From Alphaproteobacteria bacterium (lineage in GTDB: Bacteria > Pseudomonadota > Alphaproteobacteria > SP197): 36,613 nt of DNA. The stretch lies in contig JAJEHK010000024.1 of assembly GCA_022823765.1 (NCBI GenBank), forward strand, positions 1 through 36,613, given 5' to 3'. Under the pieces are notes generated by a model, which made no database searches, was not told the DNA's origin, and worked only from the letters and a program-made list of their open reading frames with translations. Made by a program: the position numbers and the translations under genes. Below are positions 33,116 through 36,613 of this stretch, piece after piece; within the stretch, counting starts at the first letter, position 1, and every line of letters starts with the position of its first letter.

Positions 33116-36100
33116 ATGAGGTTTTTTTCCTACAGGAACCGCCCGGTCCATCTGGGTCCCTTTCCTCTCGAAACACTGCGCCGCAGCGAACACCCCGGCG
33201 ACAATGCGGCCGTCATGCCCATGGAGACGCTGCGGACGGACTATCCCGAGCTTTCCATCGGTCCAGCGATCCGCCGCTATCTCGCAATGATGGACACGGT
33301 ACGCAACGGCGATGTCGTGCACGGGCAGGCAGAGATCCCCTGTGATCCGCAGCAGCGCGCCAATCATCTGAAGGCGGCGGCATACTATTTTGACGCCTCA
33401 ATGGTCGGCATTGCCACGCTTGCACCCGATCACTGCCTTCCTGTTCCCCGGTCGAATCCCGATATCGACGACATCCGAGAGGAACTGGCACGAGGTGTGC
33501 CACCCGGCCTGGTCTGGCTCAGGGACGAACACTACGAACACATTCTCGCCTCGATGACGCGCGCTTGGGGCGATGTCGGCCACCACCGAAGCGCCATCGT
33601 CCTTTTGACGCACTACACGCGGGACCCTGGATCCGATGAACCGGGAGCGGAATGGATCCAGGGAGTGCAGGAGGAAAGGGCGGCCATCCTGAACGCCAAC
33701 ACTGCGGTTGTCATCGCGAGTTACATCCGCTTGCTGGGCCATGAGGCGCGGGCCCACACGCTGACGGCGACAGAGGTGGACCTCAACCGTCTTGGCGTTG
33801 CCGCGGGCCTGTGCGTCCCGGATCCAGCCACGGGCGTCCTGCTCAATCCCTTTGTCGGTCGTCGTTTCGGACTTGCCGCGATCACGACAACACTGGAACT
33901 GGCGCCGGACCTGCCGCTCGACCCTGGCGAGGCGCGTAGCGGCAGCCGGTTGCGCCGGCCCGCATGGGCCACGGGACTGGGTGGAGTCCGCAGTGCATCG
34001 GACTTCGATCCCTATTCCTCGAGGGACTACCGGACGGGCCCCTATCCGTTCGAGAAAATCAAGCGGGTCGGGAATCCCACCACCTTCATCGACGAGGAAC
34101 GTGTTCCACGCGTACCGAAGCGCGCCGACTGGTTCGAACGCGCCCTCTACGGCGATCTGGGCAGACGACCCCAGGATGCCTCGGTTGACGTGAACTACAT
34201 CAACAAGAGCCCGATCGGGGCCTGCGCCCACGACGCCCTGTGCAATCTCGCGCTCTTTCAGTTCGGAGAGGCGAAGGGTGAGGTGTCCCCTGCCACCTCG
34301 GATGCCGCGCGGAACGCCGACGACATCAAGGCGGCCTGCTACTATCTTGTGGCCGACGCCGTGGGACTCTCCCGCGCTCCCGACTGGGTCTACTACTCCC
34401 ACGATAGCGCAGGCGAGGAAATCGAGCCCTATCACACCAACGCCATATCCATGCTCTTCGACCAGGGCCACGAGACGATGGAGGGAGCGAGCGGGGACGA
34501 CTGGATATCTGTGGCGCAATCCATGCGCGCATACCTGCGATTCTCCCTGCTTGGCGGCGTGGTCGCCGAACATATCCGCCGTCTGGGCTATTCGGCACGC
34601 GTCCACACCGTCATGGAGGGTGATGTCCTCCAGCCTCCTCTCCTGCTTCTGGCCGGCCTCGGCGAAGTGAGCCGGATCGGCGATGTCATCCTCAATCCCT
34701 ATCTGGGACCAAGGCTCAAGTCCGGGGCCATCACCACGTCGATGCCGATGGCCCACGACCTGCCGATCGACTTCGGGCTCCAGAACTTCTGCGGGCAGTG
34801 CAACAAGTGCGCGCGCGAGTGCCCCTCGGGCGCGATAACCGCCGGGCCCAAGGTCATGTTCAACGGCTACGAGATCTGGCGTTCCGATCCGGAAAAATGC
34901 ACGCGCTATCGGATCACCAATGCGGCGGGTGGAATGTGCGGGCGTTGCATGAAGACCTGTCCGTGGAATCTCGAGGGGCTCTTCTCGGACAGCGCGTTCC
35001 GGTGGCTGGCGATGAACGCGCCGGCCTCGGCCGGGATGCTCGCCAGACTTGACGACATTCTCGGTCGTGGCGCCATCAACCCGGTCAAGACCTGGTGGTG
35101 GGACATCGAGCTCAACGAGGATCGGACGAAGTACGTCGAAGCGTCCGCCACGAACCGTCGGGAGCTGCAAAGGAAGCTCAAGTTGAACCCCGAGGAGGAG
35201 TCGCTGGCGGCCTACACGGCCGACCTGTTGCCGCTTCCCTTGCCGGTTGCCCAGCCGGTCGACCGGGATGCGGCGGTCGCGCGCTATCGTTCACTCCTGT
35301 CGCCCGCCGAGCACCGGCGGCGGCTTGCGAGTGGAGATACCACAACCATCGCAACCGGCGCGGCACCCCGCGTCGGATCACCGCCGGTCTTCCCGGTTGC
35401 CATCCGGCGGCGCGACGATCTGGCGTCCGATATCGTTCGTTTCGAGCTGGTCGGTCTTGACGGAGCCGGTCTGCCGCCCTTCGAGGCGGGTGCCCACATC
35501 GACGTCATGATCGCGCCAGAGTTTCCGCGCCAGTTCTCGCTTGCGGGCGACCCCGCCGACGCCTCCTGCTACGTTCTCGGAATCCAGCGCGAATCCGGCG
35601 GCCGCGGCGGTTCGTTGCAGGCCTGGCGGAGTTTCAAGGAGGGCCAACGCGTTTACATCTCCACGCCACGCAATCACTTTCCGCTCGACGAAAGCGCAGC
35701 GCTGTCGATTCTCATGGCCGGGGGCATTGGCGTGACGCCGCTGATTGCCATGGCGCATCGGTTGCACGCGTTGCGCCGGCCATTCCTGTTTCACTACAGC
35801 GCCCGATCGGAAAACGAGAGCGGGTTCGCGTCGTGCCTGCGTGACATGCCCTGGGCCGAGAACGTTCTGTTCCATTTCTCGCGAGAGGGCGGCCGGGCTG
35901 ATTTCAACGACCTGATCCCGAGTTTTCGCCACGGCTATCGGCTCTACACCTGCGGCAGCGACCGCTACATGAACGACGTGTTCTCGATGGCCGCGGCAAA
36001 GGGCTGGCCGGACGATGCACTCGCCCGCGAGTACTTCTCCCTGCCCGAGCAGCCCGCCCGCGAGAATCATCCCTTCGTCATCGAACTCATGCGATCGGGC

Positions 36101-36334
36101 GGAACGGTCGAGGTCGGAATCGATCAGACCGCGTGTGAGGCTCTGGAGGCCGTCGGCGTGCGCATCGACACCAAATGCTCCGACGGCCTCTGCGGCACCT
36201 GTGTCGTGAACTACGAGCGGGGCGACGTGGAGCACCGCGACTTCGTTCTGTCGGGCCCCCAGCGCCGGCAGCGGGTGGCATTGTGCTGTTCGAGGGCCCG
36301 GGAACCTGGCGGCATGATCGCAGTCGATCTGTAG
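33116..36334 (+). CDS. Fused (self-sufficient) reductive dehalogenase: vestigial repeat + corrinoid/2x[4Fe-4S] RdhA core + FMN/NAD/2Fe-2S reductase module
   Basis: MRFFSYRNRPVHLGPFPLETLRR...; DQGHETMEGASGDDWISVAQSMRAYLRFSLLGGVVAEHIRRLGYSAR, LLAGLGEVSRIGDVILNPYLGPRLKS, DFGLQNFCGQCNKCARECPSGAI, MFNGYEIW, CTRYRITNAAGGMCGRCMKTCPWN, NPVKTWWWD; then RQFSLAGDP, MAGGIGVTPLI, DTKCSDGLCGTCVVNY. Track start 33074 is a GTG; ATG 33116 preferred. Confidence 0.9.
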   Translation: MRFFSYRNRPVHLGPFPLETLRRSEHPGDNAAVMPMETLRTDYPELSIGPAIRRYLAMMDTVRNGDVVHGQAEIPCDPQQRANHLKAAAYYFDASMVGIATLAPDHCLPVPRSNPDIDDIREELARGVPPGLVWLRDEHYEHILASMTRAWGDVGHHRSAIVLLTHYTRDPGSDEPGAEWIQGVQEERAAILNANTAVVIASYIRLLGHEARAHTLTATEVDLNRLGVAAGLCVPDPATGVLLNPFVGRRFGLAAITTTLELAPDLPLDPGEARSGSRLRRPAWATGLGGVRSASDFDPYSSRDYRTGPYPFEKIKRVGNPTTFIDEERVPRVPKRADWFERALYGDLGRRPQDASVDVNYINKSPIGACAHDALCNLALFQFGEAKGEVSPATSDAARNADDIKAACYYLVADAVGLSRAPDWVYYSHDSAGEEIEPYHTNAISMLFDQGHETMEGASGDDWISVAQSMRAYLRFSLLGGVVAEHIRRLGYSARVHTVMEGDVLQPPLLLLAGLGEVSRIGDVILNPYLGPRLKSGAITTSMPMAHDLPIDFGLQNFCGQCNKCARECPSGAITAGPKVMFNGYEIWRSDPEKCTRYRITNAAGGMCGRCMKTCPWNLEGLFSDSAFRWLAMNAPASAGMLARLDDILGRGAINPVKTWWWDIELNEDRTKYVEASATNRRELQRKLKLNPEEESLAAYTADLLPLPLPVAQPVDRDAAVARYRSLLSPAEHRRRLASGDTTTIATGAAPRVGSPPVFPVAIRRRDDLASDIVRFELVGLDGAGLPPFEAGAHIDVMIAPEFPRQFSLAGDPADASCYVLGIQRESGGRGGSLQAWRSFKEGQRVYISTPRNHFPLDESAALSILMAGGIGVTPLIAMAHRLHALRRPFLFHYSARSENESGFASCLRDMPWAENVLFHFSREGGRADFNDLIPSFRHGYRLYTCGSDRYMNDVFSMAAAKGWPDDALAREYFSLPEQPARENHPFVIELMRSGGTVEVGIDQTACEALEAVGVRIDTKCSDGLCGTCVVNYERGDVEHRDFVLSGPQRRQRVALCCSRAREPGGMIAVDL

Positions 36335-36501
36335 CGCGAGGGATACCCGGCACCTATCTCCGGATCCCGGACGGTGACCGGCACAGGACCTTTGCAAGCC
36401 GGGCGCCGCGCAAGAATTCCGGGGGGACCGCGAGTTCGCGGCGATCCGAAGCGGAGGTCCGGTGCAATCGGACGGAGAAATCCGGCCGGGCGTTGTCGGT
36501 G

Positions 36502-36613
36502 GTGAATGCCGTATGGTATTCCGACAGCGAGCAGGAGCTTGCAACTATGGTCAGCAGTGCCACGCATCTGGTGGACGCCGCGTCGGGCAGCTATGCGCCG
36601 CGCATCCTCTTCG
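36502..36613 (+). CDS. Possible start of an unidentified CDS running off the window
   Basis: Open frame to the edge reading VNAVWYSDSEQELATMVSSATHLVDAASGSYAPRILF; protein-like composition but no family recognised. Confidence 0.3.
   Translation, partial: MNAVWYSDSEQELATMVSSATHLVDAASGSYAPRILF

Noticed and set aside
32840-33367. 175-aa minus ORF upstream of the dehalogenase
   Set aside because: Mostly antisense to the fused RdhA N-terminus; the segment at 32.85-33.05 kb is mildly protein-like but matches no family I recognise.

Overview
High-GC window, probably alphaproteobacterial by gene content and synteny (inference). Order: 3' part of glpK (-); a trimethylamine/dimethylamine-dehydrogenase-like flavoprotein, acyl-CoA dehydrogenase, CaiD-like enoyl-CoA hydratase and aspartate-type aminotransferase (+); RND/MMPL-type exporter (-) divergent from a Rieske oxygenase (+); msrP (+); lysR and trxB (-); hspQ (+); ELM1-family protein, carB and carA (-); yqeY, dnaG, rpoD and a CAU-anticodon tRNA (+); an AT-richer accessory patch with a decayed integrase, a CaiB/BaiF CoA-transferase broken by an in-frame TGA, and an alpha/beta hydrolase (-); a four-gene t6A cluster tsaE-tsaB-tsaC-tsaD (+); two PhyH-family dioxygenases; and a 1072-1086 aa fusion protein that reads as a self-sufficient reductive dehalogenase (vestigial repeat + corrinoid/2x[4Fe-4S] RdhA core + phthalate-dioxygenase-reductase-like module). 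The strongest novelty candidate is the PhyH-PhyH-RdhA/reductase cluster at 30.9-36.3 kb. All family calls come from motif reading and remembered family sequences; no searches were run.
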